From contig CANQQI010000003.1 of assembly GCA_947625945.1 (NCBI GenBank), positions 1 to 44,766 on the forward strand: a stretch of 44,766 bases of DNA, read 5' to 3'. Within the stretch, counting starts at the first letter, position 1, and every line of letters begins with the position of its first letter. This document shows positions 34,540-42,453 of this stretch, in pieces. The DNA comes from an uncultured Oscillospiraceae bacterium. GTDB taxonomy: Bacteria; Bacillota; Clostridia; Oscillospirales; Oscillospiraceae. A program made the position numbers and the translations under genes. The notes beneath the pieces are model-generated. The model made no database searches. It saw nothing but the letters and a program-made list of their open reading frames with translations, and was not told the DNA's origin.

Positions 34540-35922
34540 TTATTTGTTCAGATACTCGTCGATGGCCGCGGCGGCCTTCTTCCCGGCGCCCATGGCCAGG
34601 ATTACCGTGGCCGCGCCGGTGACGGCGTCGCCGCCGGCGAAGACGCCGGGCCTGGTGGTCATTTCCTTCTCGTCCACAATGAGGCAGCCCTTCCGGTTGG
34701 TCTCCAGGCCGGGGGTGGTGGAGCGAATCAGAGGGTTGGGGCTGGTGCCCAGGGCCATGATCACCGTGTCCACGGGAAGCTCAAACTCGCTGCCCGGGAT
34801 CTCCACGGGACGGCGGCGGCCGGAGGCGTCGGGCTCGCCCAACTCCATCCGGATGCAGCGGATGGCCTTGACGCTGCCGTTTTCGTCCCCCAGGATCTCC
34901 ACAGGGTTGCAGAGGGTCTTAAATTCGATGCCCTCCTCCTTGGCGTGGTGGCGCTCCTCCAGACGGGCGGGCATCTCCGCCTCGCCCCGGCGGTAGACGA
35001 TGTACACCTTGTCCGCGCCCAGCCGCATGGCGCAGCGGGCGGAGTCCATGGCCACGTTGCCGCCGCCCACCACCGCAACGGCCTTGGACTTGGCAATGGG
35101 GGTGTCGGCCTCCTCGGTGTAGGCCTTCATCAGATTGGTTCGGGTTAAGTATTCGTTGGCGGAGTAGACGCCCTTGAGGGACTCGCCGGGGATGTTCATG
35201 AACATGGGCAGGCCCGCCCCGGAGCCCACGAACACCGCCTGGTAGCCCATTTCAAACAGCTCGTCGATGGACAGCACCCGGCCGATGACCATGTTGGTCA
35301 TGACCTCCACGCCCTGGGCCTGGAGCTTTTCCACCTCGTTGGCCACGATGGCCTTGGGCAGACGGAACTCGGGGATGCCGTAGACCAGCACGCCGCCGGC
35401 GGTGTGCAGGGCCTCGAAAACCGACACCTGGTAGCCCTTCTTGGCCAGGTCGCTGGCGCAGGTCAGGCCGGCAGGGCCGGAACCAACTACCGCCACCTTC
35501 TTACCATTGGGCTGGGCCTTCTCCGGCATGGCGTTGACGTGCTGCCGGTACCAGTCCGCCACGAACCGCTCCAGCCGTCCGATGGCCACCGGCTCGCCCT
35601 TCACGCCCCGGACGCACTTGGCCTCGCACTGACTCTCCTGGGGGCAGACCCGGCCGGACAGGGCGGGCAGGGCGTTGGTGGAGGTGATGATCTCATAGGC
35701 CGCCTGGAAATCCCCCGCCGCCACCTTGGCGATAAACTCGGGGATCCGCACGTTGACGGGGCAGCCCTCCACACAGTGGGGATGCTTGCAGTTGAGGCAC
35801 CGCTTGGCCTCCTCCATGGCCATTTCCTCGGTGTAGCCCAGGGCCACCTCCTGGAAATTCCGGGCCCGGACCTGGGGATCCTGCTCGGGCATGGGGGTTT
35901 TGGTTAAAGTCATATTTGCCAT
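34540..35922 (-). CDS. nfnB: NfnB: large subunit of NADH-dependent ferredoxin:NADP+ oxidoreductase
   Basis: 460 aa, similar to the small subunit of glutamate synthase. N-terminal iron-sulfur cysteines (Cys42, 45, 50, 54; a second group in [11 protein letters not shown]), an FAD-binding [12 protein letters not shown] and an NADPH-binding [13 protein letters not shown] fold, and a closing FAD motif [15 protein letters not shown] stand-alone GltD-like protein with no gltB, directly behind an nfnA gene, is the Nfn arrangement. Nfn bifurcates electrons between NADPH and NADH/ferredoxin. GAGGAGGT precedes the ATG. Annotation as 'glutamate synthase small subunit' would be misleading here. It is the last gene of the run. 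Confidence 0.9.
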   Translation of the reverse strand: MANMTLTKTPMPEQDPQVRARNFQEVALGYTEEMAMEEAKRCLNCKHPHCVEGCPVNVRIPEFIAKVAAGDFQAAYEIITSTNALPALSGRVCPQESQCEAKCVRGVKGEPVAIGRLERFVADWYRQHVNAMPEKAQPNGKKVAVVGSGPAGLTCASDLAKKGYQVSVFEALHTAGGVLVYGIPEFRLPKAIVANEVEKLQAQGVEVMTNMVIGRVLSIDELFEMGYQAVFVGSGAGLPMFMNIPGESLKGVYSANEYLTRTNLMKAYTEEADTPIAKSKAVAVVGGGNVAMDSARCAMRLGADKVYIVYRRGEAEMPARLEERHHAKEEGIEFKTLCNPVEILGDENGSVKAIRCIRMELGEPDASGRRRPVEIPGSEFELPVDTVIMALGTSPNPLIRSTTPGLETNRKGCLIVDEKEMTTRPGVFAGGDAVTGAATVILAMGAGKKAAAAIDEYLNK

Positions 35923-35935
35923 TGCTGTTACCTCC

Positions 35936-36790
35936 TCAGGGAATCAGACGCTTGCCCATTGTTTCAATGCGGCAGGCGTGATCTTTGGTGACTTGCGCTT
36001 CCCGCTCCCGGTAGACGCCGTTGCGGCTCATCAGCTCGGCGAAATCCACCTGGTGGCCGTCAAACTCGGGGCCGTCCACACAGGCGAACTTGGTCTGGCC
36101 CCCCACGGTGACCCGGCAGCCGCCGCACATCCCCGTACCGTCCACCATGATGGGGTTCAGGGACACCATGGTTTTGACGCCGAAGGGCTCAGTGGTCTTG
36201 CAGACGAACTTCATCATGGGCACAGGGCCGATGGCCAGCACCCGGTCGTACTGCTCCCCCCGCTCCAGCAGCTCCTGGAGCTTGACGGTGACGAAGCCGT
36301 GCTCCCCGTAGGAGCCGTCGTCGGTCATGAGGTACATATTGTCGGCGCAGGCCCGGAATTCGTCCTCCAGAATGACGATGTCCTTATTCCGGAAGCCCAC
36401 GATCACGTCCACCTGGGCCCCGGCCTCTTTAAACGCCTGGGCGGAGGGCAGGGCGATGGCGCAGCCCACGCCGCCGCCGACTACACAGACCCGCTTGACC
36501 CCCTCCACTTCCGTGGGGCGGCCCAGGGGGCCCACAAAGTCCCGGATGTAGTCACCCTCGTTGAGGGCGCCCAGGGCGTTGGTGGAGAAGCCCACCTTCT
36601 GGAAAATAATGGTGACGGTGCCCTTCTCCCGGTCGTACCCGGCGATGGTCAGGGGCACCCGCTCCCCCAGCTCGTCCACCCGGAAGATGATGAACTGGCC
36701 CGCCTTGGCCTTCTTGGCAATGAAGGGCGCTTCCACATCCATCAAGGTGACGGAAGAATTGAGCTCCTTTTTACGAACGATTTTGTACAT
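35936..36790 (-). CDS. nfnA: NfnA: small subunit of NADH-dependent ferredoxin:NADP+ oxidoreductase
   Basis: 284 aa. Ferredoxin-reductase-type FAD domain (RVPLTIAGYD, about 44-53), NAD-binding VCVVGGGVGCAIALP (about 101-115), and a C-terminal [2Fe-2S] site DGTGMCGGCRVTVGG...FACVDGPEFDGH. The same architecture occurs in dihydroorotate dehydrogenase electron-transfer subunits, but pairing with NfnB 13 bp downstream makes Nfn the best call. AAGGAGAG precedes the ATG. The complex lets a fermenter balance NADPH against NADH plus reduced ferredoxin. Confidence 0.9.
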   Translation of the reverse strand: MYKIVRKKELNSSVTLMDVEAPFIAKKAKAGQFIIFRVDELGERVPLTIAGYDREKGTVTIIFQKVGFSTNALGALNEGDYIRDFVGPLGRPTEVEGVKRVCVVGGGVGCAIALPSAQAFKEAGAQVDVIVGFRNKDIVILEDEFRACADNMYLMTDDGSYGEHGFVTVKLQELLERGEQYDRVLAIGPVPMMKFVCKTTEPFGVKTMVSLNPIMVDGTGMCGGCRVTVGGQTKFACVDGPEFDGHQVDFAELMSRNGVYREREAQVTKDHACRIETMGKRLIP

Positions 36791-36802
36791 GCTATTCTCT
36801 CC

Positions 36803-37282
36803 TTATTTTTCCTTCAACAGGTCACGAATTTCGGCAAGCAGCTTTTCCTCGTTGGAGGGCTCGGGCTCGGGTTCCGGTTCCGGTTCCGGTTCGGGTTCGG
36901 GCTCCCCATGGGCGGCCTTCTCCGCCATTTCCGTCAGGGTGTTCAGGCCCTTCACCAACCAGAACACCACCAGCGCCAGAATGAAGAAGTTGATCACGGC
37001 GGAAATGAAGTTGCCGTAATTCAGGGTGTTCAAAATGGCGTTCCCCGCCTCGTCCACCGGGGCCGGCCCGAAGAGCCGGGGCAGTACCAGCTTCATCTCA
37101 GAAAAGTCGATGCCGCCCAGGAAGATGGACACGATGGGCATGATCACGTCGTTGGTCAGGCTGTTGATGATACTCTGGAACGCGGCGCCGATGATAACGC
37201 CGACGGCCAGGTTCATGGCGTTGCCCTTCACGGCAAAGGCCTTGAACTCCTCCCACCAGGAGGGTTTTTTCGTTTTTTCCAT
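36803..37282 (-). CDS. mscL: Large-conductance mechanosensitive channel
   Basis: 159 aa. FKAFAVKGNAMNLAVGVIIGAAFQSIINSL is the pore-lining first span; the second span is about 84-107. It opens under hypo-osmotic membrane tension. After the second span it has an unusual tract of eight Glu-Pro dipeptides (about 126-141) before the standard C-terminal bundle helix EEKLLAEIRDLLKEK. AAGGAG precedes the ATG. It sits 24 bp after serS and 12 bp before nfnA in one run of genes, an odd position for a channel. Confidence 0.95.
   Translation of the reverse strand: MEKTKKPSWWEEFKAFAVKGNAMNLAVGVIIGAAFQSIINSLTNDVIMPIVSIFLGGIDFSEMKLVLPRLFGPAPVDEAGNAILNTLNYGNFISAVINFFILALVVFWLVKGLNTLTEMAEKAAHGEPEPEPEPEPEPEPEPSNEEKLLAEIRDLLKEK
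36857..36904. repeat. Hexanucleotide repeat encoding (Glu-Pro)8 in mscL
   Basis: Eight tandem near-identical 6-bp units (GGNTCS-type on the plus strand) in frame. Repeat number could change by slippage without shifting the frame. Confidence 0.9.
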
Positions 37283-37306
37283 AGTAGCGCTCCTTTTTAT
37301 GTGAAA

Positions 37307-38593
37307 TTAGGATTTCTTAATGATTTCCAGGCCACCCAGGTACTTGCGCAGTACCTCCGGCACCACGATGGAGCCGTCGGAGAGCTGATTCTGCTCCACC
37401 ATGGCCGGGAAGATCCGGGAGGTGGCCAGGCCGGAGCCGTTGAGGGTGTGGACGTACTCGATCTTCCCGCCCTCCCGGCGGAACCGGATGTTGCCTCGGC
37501 GGGCCTGGTAGTCCCGGGCGTTGGACACGGAGGAGACCTCCTTATAGCCGTTCATGGAGGGGATCTGGATCTCGATGTCGTAGGTCCGGGCCATGGAGGC
37601 GGAGCAGTCCCCCGCCGCCAGTTTTACGGTCCGGAAATGGAAGCCCAGGCCCTTCACCAGATCCTCTGCCTTCCGCACCAGCTCGTCAAAGGCGGCGTCG
37701 GAATCCTCGGGGCGGGTGTACTGGAACATCTCCACCTTGTTGAACTGATGGCCCCGGACCATGCCCCGCTCGTCGGCCCGGTGGGAACCGGCCTCCCGGC
37801 GGAAGCAGGGGGTGTAGGAGAAGAACTTTTTAGGCAGGTCCTTCTCCGCCAGGATCTCATCCCGGTACACGCTGGCCAGCGCCGCCTCGGCGGTGGGGAG
37901 CATATAGTGAATCCGGTCGTCGGTGGGGTTAGCGATCTTGTAGACCTCGTCGGCGAATTTGGGGAACTGGCCCGCCGTCTCGCCGCACTGGTACTCCAGC
38001 ATGTGGGGCGGCAGGATAAACTCGTACCCGTCGGCCACATGGGTGTCGATAAAGTAGTTGAGCAGCGCCCACTCCAGCCGGGCCCCCAGGTCGGTGTACA
38101 TCCAGAAGCCTGAACCGGCCAGCTTGGTGCCACGCTCATAGTCGATGAGCCCCAAGTCCAGGCACAGGTCCACATGGTGCTTTGGAGGGAAATCAAATTT
38201 GTGAGGCTCCCCAAAGTAGCGCAGGGGCTGGTTGTTTTTCTTCCCGCCGGGGACCAGGTCGGGATCCGGTAGGTTGGGCAGGCTGAGCATCCAGGTCCGG
38301 TACTCCGCCAGGACCTGGTCCAGCTTGGCGGCGTCCTCGGCCAGACCGGCTTTCAGCTCCGCCATTTCCTTGAGAATGGGGGTGACGTCCTTGCCCTGCT
38401 TCTTGAGGGCGGGGATCTCCTTGCTCACCTTGTTCTGGCGGGCCTTCCGGGCCTCCGTGTCCGCAATCAAGCGGCGGCGCTCCTCGTCCAGGGCCAGGAT
38501 CTTGTCTACGGCCTCGTCGCAGTCCACTTCCTTGGCCCGCAGCGCTGCCTTGACGCCCTCCGGATCTTCCTTAATACGTTTGATATCCAGCAT
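37307..38593 (-). CDS. serS: Seryl-tRNA synthetase
   Basis: 428 aa class II synthetase. N-terminal tRNA-binding coiled coil (about 25-105), motif 2 FRREAGSHRADERGMVRGHQF with catalytic arginine, and motif 3 LNGSGLATSRIFPAMVEQNQ. The motif 3 core reads ATSR rather than the frequent AVGR. Its start codon shares a base with the parB stop (TAATG), so translation is coupled to parB. No T-box leader exists because the gene is internal to an operon; expression is presumably set by the par promoter. Confidence 0.96.
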   Translation of the reverse strand: MLDIKRIKEDPEGVKAALRAKEVDCDEAVDKILALDEERRRLIADTEARKARQNKVSKEIPALKKQGKDVTPILKEMAELKAGLAEDAAKLDQVLAEYRTWMLSLPNLPDPDLVPGGKKNNQPLRYFGEPHKFDFPPKHHVDLCLDLGLIDYERGTKLAGSGFWMYTDLGARLEWALLNYFIDTHVADGYEFILPPHMLEYQCGETAGQFPKFADEVYKIANPTDDRIHYMLPTAEAALASVYRDEILAEKDLPKKFFSYTPCFRREAGSHRADERGMVRGHQFNKVEMFQYTRPEDSDAAFDELVRKAEDLVKGLGFHFRTVKLAAGDCSASMARTYDIEIQIPSMNGYKEVSSVSNARDYQARRGNIRFRREGGKIEYVHTLNGSGLATSRIFPAMVEQNQLSDGSIVVPEVLRKYLGGLEIIKKS

Positions 38594-39471
38594 TATGAAT
38601 CCTTCCTTTTCTGTTCCAGGGTCAGCAGGGCGTCCAGCAGATTTTGCAGGTCCTCCTGCCCGTAGAATTCCAATTCAAAGCGGCCCTTCCGCTTGCCGCT
38701 GACGATCTTGACCCCCCGGCCCAGGTGCTTGGACAGGGTCTTCTCGCACTCGGCCAGGTAGTCCACCCGCAGGGGCGTCTCCTTTTTTTCCTTGGGCGGC
38801 CGGGCCAGGGCCTTGCACAGCTGCTCGGTCTGCCGCACGGACAGGTCCTGGGCCACCACCTCTTCCGCGGCCTGGGCCTGCCTGTTCTCCGGCAGGGTCA
38901 CCAGCGCCCGGGCGTGGCCGGCGGAGAGTCGGCCCTTCCGGAGCAGCTCCAGGACCTCCGGGCGCAGGGAGAGGAGCCGCAGGGCGTTGGTCACGGCGGG
39001 CCGGGACTTGCCCACCTGCCGGGCCGCCTCCTCCTGGGTCAGGCCGTGGTCCCGGATCAAGGTCTGGTAGCCCAGAGCCTCTTCCACCGGATTCAGGTCC
39101 TGCCGCTGCAAATTCTCGATCAGGGCCAGCTCCTTGGCCTTCCGGTCGTCGGCCTCCACCACCAGGGCGGGCAGCTCCTCCAGCCCAGCAAGCCTTGCGG
39201 CCCGCCAGCGCCGTTCCCCGGCGATAATCTGGTAGTAGCCGTTTTCCGCCTTCCGCACGGTGATAGGCTGCACCAGGCCGTGGAGGGCGATGGAGTCCGC
39301 CAGGGCCTGCTGCTCCTCCGGATCAAAGTCCTTCCGGGGCTGGTCCGGGTTGGGTTCGATTTTGTATAGGGGCAGCACCTGATATTTTTCGCTGTCCCCC
39401 GGCTGGTCAAGGTCCCCCAGCAATGAAGCCAGGCCCTTGCCCAGGCCCTTCTGGGTCGGCAATGGGATCAT
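38593..39471 (-). CDS. parB: Chromosome partition protein ParB (Spo0J)
   Basis: 292 aa. N-terminal ParA-stimulating segment (GLGKGLASLLGD), CTP-binding/ParB box (about 35-115; GERRWRAARLAG), helix-turn-helix (KSRPAVTNALRLL, about 150-175) for parS, and a C-terminal dimer domain. It loads at parS and slides as a CTP clamp. ATG 39471 has AAAGGA three bases upstream; a long upstream in-frame extension overlaps parA and has no homology. It starts 11 bp after parA. In spore formers it also links chromosome segregation to sporulation through Soj. Confidence 0.95.
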   Translation of the reverse strand: MIPLPTQKGLGKGLASLLGDLDQPGDSEKYQVLPLYKIEPNPDQPRKDFDPEEQQALADSIALHGLVQPITVRKAENGYYQIIAGERRWRAARLAGLEELPALVVEADDRKAKELALIENLQRQDLNPVEEALGYQTLIRDHGLTQEEAARQVGKSRPAVTNALRLLSLRPEVLELLRKGRLSAGHARALVTLPENRQAQAAEEVVAQDLSVRQTEQLCKALARPPKEKKETPLRVDYLAECEKTLSKHLGRGVKIVSGKRKGRFELEFYGQEDLQNLLDALLTLEQKRKDS

Positions 39472-39482
39472 CTTCCTTTCCG

Positions 39483-40238
39483 TTATAATCTTTTCGCCAC
39501 TTCCTGGGCCAGGTCCCGGTAGGCCGCCGCGCCCCGGCTGTTCTTGTCGTAGACGGTGACGGGGAGGCCGTGGCTGGGCGCCTCCGCCAGGCGAATATTT
39601 CTCGGGATTACGGTGGCGAACACCTTCCCAGGAAAATACCTGCGGACCTCCTGTGCCACCTGGGCGGAGAAGTGGGTCCGGCCGTCGTACATGGTCAGGG
39701 CCACGCCGAAAATTTCCAGCCGGGGGTTGATCCGCTTCTTCACCAGCCGCAATGTGGACATGAGGTCGGACAGCCCCTCCAGGGCAAAGTATTCGCACTG
39801 CACCGGCACCAGGATGCTGTCCGCCGCCGCCAGGGCGTTGACGGTCAGGGTCTCCAGGGAGGGGGGACAGTCGATGAAAATGCCGTCGTAGCCCTCTTTC
39901 AGGGGGAAAAGGGCCTTCCCCAGGGCGTGCTGGGGGCCCTCCATAGCCAGCAGCTCCACCCCGGCCCCAGCCAAATCCGGCGAGGCGGGCAGCACGTCCC
40001 CATAGGGGGTGGAAACCACCGCCTCCCGGGCGGGGGTACCGTCGATCACGGCGTTGTAAACGGTCTTCGCCAGCCGCCGCTTGTCCAGGCCCAGGCCCGA
40101 GGTGGCGTTGGCCTGGGGGTCAAAATCGCACAGCAGCATCCGTTTCCCCAGGACTGTGAGGGCCGCGGTCAGGTTGACGGCGGTGGTGGTCTTCCCCACC
40201 CCGCCCTTCTGGTTCACCACGGCGATGATTTTTCCCAT
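39483..40238 (-). CDS. parA: Chromosome partition ATPase ParA (Soj)
   Basis: 251 aa. Deviant Walker A NQKGGVGKTTTAVNL (about 9-23), DFDPQANATSGLG switch region and FIDCPPSL Walker B. There is no N-terminal HTH, so it is the chromosomal Soj type. It binds DNA non-specifically in the ATP form and works with ParB at parS. AAAAGGAGAG precedes the ATG; it lies 12 bp after the zinc-ribbon gene. The DNA-binding parS site is only 30 bp upstream of its start. Confidence 0.96.
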   Translation of the reverse strand: MGKIIAVVNQKGGVGKTTTAVNLTAALTVLGKRMLLCDFDPQANATSGLGLDKRRLAKTVYNAVIDGTPAREAVVSTPYGDVLPASPDLAGAGVELLAMEGPQHALGKALFPLKEGYDGIFIDCPPSLETLTVNALAAADSILVPVQCEYFALEGLSDLMSTLRLVKKRINPRLEIFGVALTMYDGRTHFSAQVAQEVRRYFPGKVFATVIPRNIRLAEAPSHGLPVTVYDKNSRGAAAYRDLAQEVAKRL

Positions 40239-40250
40239 ATCTCTCTCCTT

Positions 40251-40643
40251 TTAATCTGCGGAGCGGGATGTTTCACGTGAAACAATCTCCTGGGGCGCGG
40301 GGGTGGAATCGGTGATGTAGTCCCTGCCCGGGGGCAGGGTCTCCTCCGGGGTCCCCAGGTTCAGCCAGTGGAACAGGAGCAGCCCCACGCACAGGCACAG
40401 TGCCGCCGCCAGTACCGCCACCGTGATCCAAAGGCTCTGCCGCTGACGGCGCAGCCGGGCGATCTCCTCGGCGGGGGTCGCCTTCCGCTTCTCCGGGCGG
40501 CGCTCCGCCTCCCGGGCCGGCCGGACGGGCAGCACCACCGGCGTGCCGGGCTTCACCGGGTAGCGCTCCATCTCCTTTAGGCAGACCTCGCAGAAAACCT
40601 GGTTTTCCCCGGTGGGCCGGCCGCATTTCAGGCAACAATTCAT
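40251..40643 (-). CDS. Zinc-ribbon single-span membrane protein, carries parS in its coding end
   Basis: 130 aa, not a named family. N-terminal zinc ribbon (Cys3/Cys4, Cys7 then Cys18, Cys21), a basic linker (about 45-70), one membrane span (about 72-92) and a short outer tail. The last codons (E-I-V-S-R-E-T-S) are written by a perfect parS. AGGGGAG precedes the ATG. It is first in the par operon. A zinc ribbon followed by one span is the same general plan as the kinase proteins at the left of the window, but there is no kinase domain. Function unknown. Confidence 0.7.
   Translation of the reverse strand: MNCCLKCGRPTGENQVFCEVCLKEMERYPVKPGTPVVLPVRPAREAERRPEKRKATPAEEIARLRRQRQSLWITVAVLAAALCLCVGLLLFHWLNLGTPEETLPPGRDYITDSTPAPQEIVSRETSRSAD
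40269..40284. promoter_or_regulatory. parS centromere site
   Basis: TGTTTCACGTGAAACA, a perfect 16-bp palindrome and exact match to the Bacillus parS consensus TGTTNCACGTGAAACA. It lies inside the 3' end of the zinc-ribbon gene, next to parA. Confidence 0.97.
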
Positions 40644-40697
40644 GGTTTCTCCCCTGTCCGCCCGCCGAAAAAGGCGGGTACTGTCTTTCTGGGGTCT

Positions 40698-40726
40698 ATT
40701 CTACACCATTTCCCGCCGTTCGTAAA
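40698..40726 (-). promoter_or_regulatory. Promoter of the par-serS-mscL-nfn run
   Basis: Minus strand TTTACG (40721-40726), 17-bp spacer, TAGAAT (40698-40703). A small hairpin CCCGCC/GGCGGG (40661-40678) lies in the leader. Confidence 0.5.
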
Positions 40727-40776
40727 GCCCAAAACGAAAAATTCCGGCATTTTCTTAAAAAGTTATAAAATCCCTA

Positions 40777-40805
40777 TTGACAATCATATAACCATATGAT
40801 ATAAT
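40777..40805 (+). promoter_or_regulatory. Consensus promoter with palindrome in its spacer (DUF1836-hflKC)
   Basis: TTGACA (40777-40782), 17-bp spacer, TATAAT (40800-40805): both hexamers perfect. The spacer and first base of the -10 contain ATCATAT-AACC-ATATGAT (40783-40800), a likely operator for the DUF1836 protein encoded first. Confidence 0.8.
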
Positions 40806-40836
40806 CACCCCATCAATCACAAGGAGGTGTGTTCCC

Positions 40837-41424
40837 ATGGATTGGGTCGTACCGGGGACGGTGCTGCGGCTGCCCCGGGAGGAGGCGGACCGGCTGGAGA
40901 GCCGCTTTTCCGCCATGTTTCTGGCGGGGGGCATGGTCTTGAGCCAGGTGACCAGCATCACCGGCCTGGAGGGCTACACGGTCCAGAACTGGGTGAAGCG
41001 GGGGTTCCTGCCGCCCCCTGCGCGGAAGAAATACTCCCTGGACCAGGTCTGCCGGATCATCAGCATCCAGATGCTCAAGCGGGTGCTGCCCATGGAGCGG
41101 ATCTGCGGGCTCCTGTCCTACGTCAACGGCCGGCTGGATGACCCCAGCGACGACATCATCGCCGACTCGGAGCTGTACTTCCTCTTTGTCCGGCTGGCCG
41201 CCCGGATCCAGGAGCTGTCGGATCCGGAGCAGCGGACCCGGCGCTTGGACGAGGTGATGGCGGACTATCAGGCCCCCTCCCCCCAGGCCGCCCAGCGGGT
41301 CCGCGCCGCGCTGGAAATCATGCTCACCGCCTGGGCCGCCGCCAGGCTGGGGGAGCAGGCGGAGGAAATGCTGACCCGGCGGGAACAGGAATACACGGAT
41401 AAAGGAGAGAATTGCCATGTATGA
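40837..41424 (+). CDS. DUF1836-family putative DNA-binding regulator
   Basis: 205 aa. The segment MVLSQVTSITGLEGYTVQNWVKRGFLPPPARKKYSLDQVCRIISIQMLK resembles a MerR-like winged helix (turn 'QNWVKRGFLPPP', then a Tyr/Asp-Q-V helix), as seen in DUF1836 proteins of Firmicutes; the C-terminal part is helical. It probably binds the palindrome in its own promoter. AAGGAGGTG precedes the ATG. It overlaps hflK by 8 bases, so regulator and HflKC are made together. No effector-binding domain was recognised. Confidence 0.75.
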   Translation: MDWVVPGTVLRLPREEADRLESRFSAMFLAGGMVLSQVTSITGLEGYTVQNWVKRGFLPPPARKKYSLDQVCRIISIQMLKRVLPMERICGLLSYVNGRLDDPSDDIIADSELYFLFVRLAARIQELSDPEQRTRRLDEVMADYQAPSPQAAQRVRAALEIMLTAWAAARLGEQAEEMLTRREQEYTDKGENCHV

Positions 41425-42451
41425 AAACAATCAGTGGGCCAGCACCGGCCCCCAAAAGAAAAAACCAACCTTTGGCAAAATTCTGGGAATCGTGGTGGCG
41501 GTGATCGCCCTGCTGGTGATCGCGGTGGGATCGGCTACCTGCTTTTACACCGTGGATGACAAGCAGCAGGCCGTGGTCACCACCTTTGGGAAGGTGACGG
41601 AGGTCACCGGCGCCGGGGTGCATTTCAAGCTGCCCTTCGGCATCCAGCAGGTGCAGCGGGTCAACGTCAACGTCTACCAGTCCATCGAGCTGGGCTACCG
41701 CACCAACAACAAGAGTCCCGAGAACTACGACGTGGTGGATAAGGAAAGCACCATGATCACCGGGGACTACAACATCGTCAATGTGGAGTTTTTCGTGGAG
41801 TATAAAATTTCCGACCCGGTGCGCTATCTCTTCGGCTCCACCGATCCGGAGCTGATCCTGCGGAACCTGATCCAGAGCCAGGTGCGCAACGTGGTGGGCT
41901 CCTCCTCCGTGGACGCGGTGCTCACCGACGGGAAGGAAAATATCCAGATGCAGGTTCGGGAGCTGGTGGGCCAGATTTTGGAGCAGTATAACATCGGCCT
42001 GACCCTGGTGGATGTGAAGATCCAGGACTCCGAGCCCCCCACCCAGGAGGTCATCGAGGCCTTCAAGGCGGTGGAGACCGCCAAGCAGCGGGCGGAGACC
42101 GTGGTCAACGACGCCCGGGCCTATCAGAACGCCCAGCTTCCCGCCGCCCAGGCCCAGGCGGACCAGTTGACCCAGAACGCCGAGTATTTGAAGCAGGCCC
42201 GGATCAACGAGGCCGTGGAGCAGGTGGCCATGTTCCAGGCCATGTACGAGCAGTACGCTTTGAATCCGGAGATCACCCGCTCCCGGATGTACTATGAGGC
42301 CATTTCCCAGGTGCTGCCTGGGGTGCGGCTGTATATCAACACCGGTTCCGGCGGGGACGTGCAGATGCTGCTGCCCCTGGAGAATCTGGTGGGCGGCCAA
42401 ACTGAAGCCCCGGCGGCAACTCAGCCCAACCCCCAGGAAGGAGAGAATTAA
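41417..42451 (+). CDS. hflK: HflK, SPFH-domain membrane protease regulator
   Basis: 344 aa. Gln/Lys-rich cytosolic start, one span (about 20-43), then the SPFH/band-7 domain (about 45-245; 'GAGVHFKLPFGIQQVQRV') with a long Ala/Gln/Glu coiled coil (about 215-265). With HflC it forms a large membrane cage that in E. coli surrounds FtsH and controls its proteolysis. It is coupled to the upstream regulator by overlap and to hflC by a 2-bp gap. The N-terminus is shorter than that of E. coli HflK (419 aa). No ftsH is in the window. Confidence 0.9.
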   Translation: MYENNQWASTGPQKKKPTFGKILGIVVAVIALLVIAVGSATCFYTVDDKQQAVVTTFGKVTEVTGAGVHFKLPFGIQQVQRVNVNVYQSIELGYRTNNKSPENYDVVDKESTMITGDYNIVNVEFFVEYKISDPVRYLFGSTDPELILRNLIQSQVRNVVGSSSVDAVLTDGKENIQMQVRELVGQILEQYNIGLTLVDVKIQDSEPPTQEVIEAFKAVETAKQRAETVVNDARAYQNAQLPAAQAQADQLTQNAEYLKQARINEAVEQVAMFQAMYEQYALNPEITRSRMYYEAISQVLPGVRLYINTGSGGDVQMLLPLENLVGGQTEAPAATQPNPQEGEN

Positions 42452-42453
42452 AA

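Noticed and set aside
34540-35922. Glutamate synthase small subunit (gltD)
   Set aside because: No gltB large subunit is near, and nfnA lies directly upstream, so the Nfn large subunit fits better.
35891-38113. 740-codon open frame on the plus strand opposite nfnA, mscL and serS
   Set aside because: It spans three well-supported genes and their intergenic gaps in antisense, which a real gene would not be expected to do.
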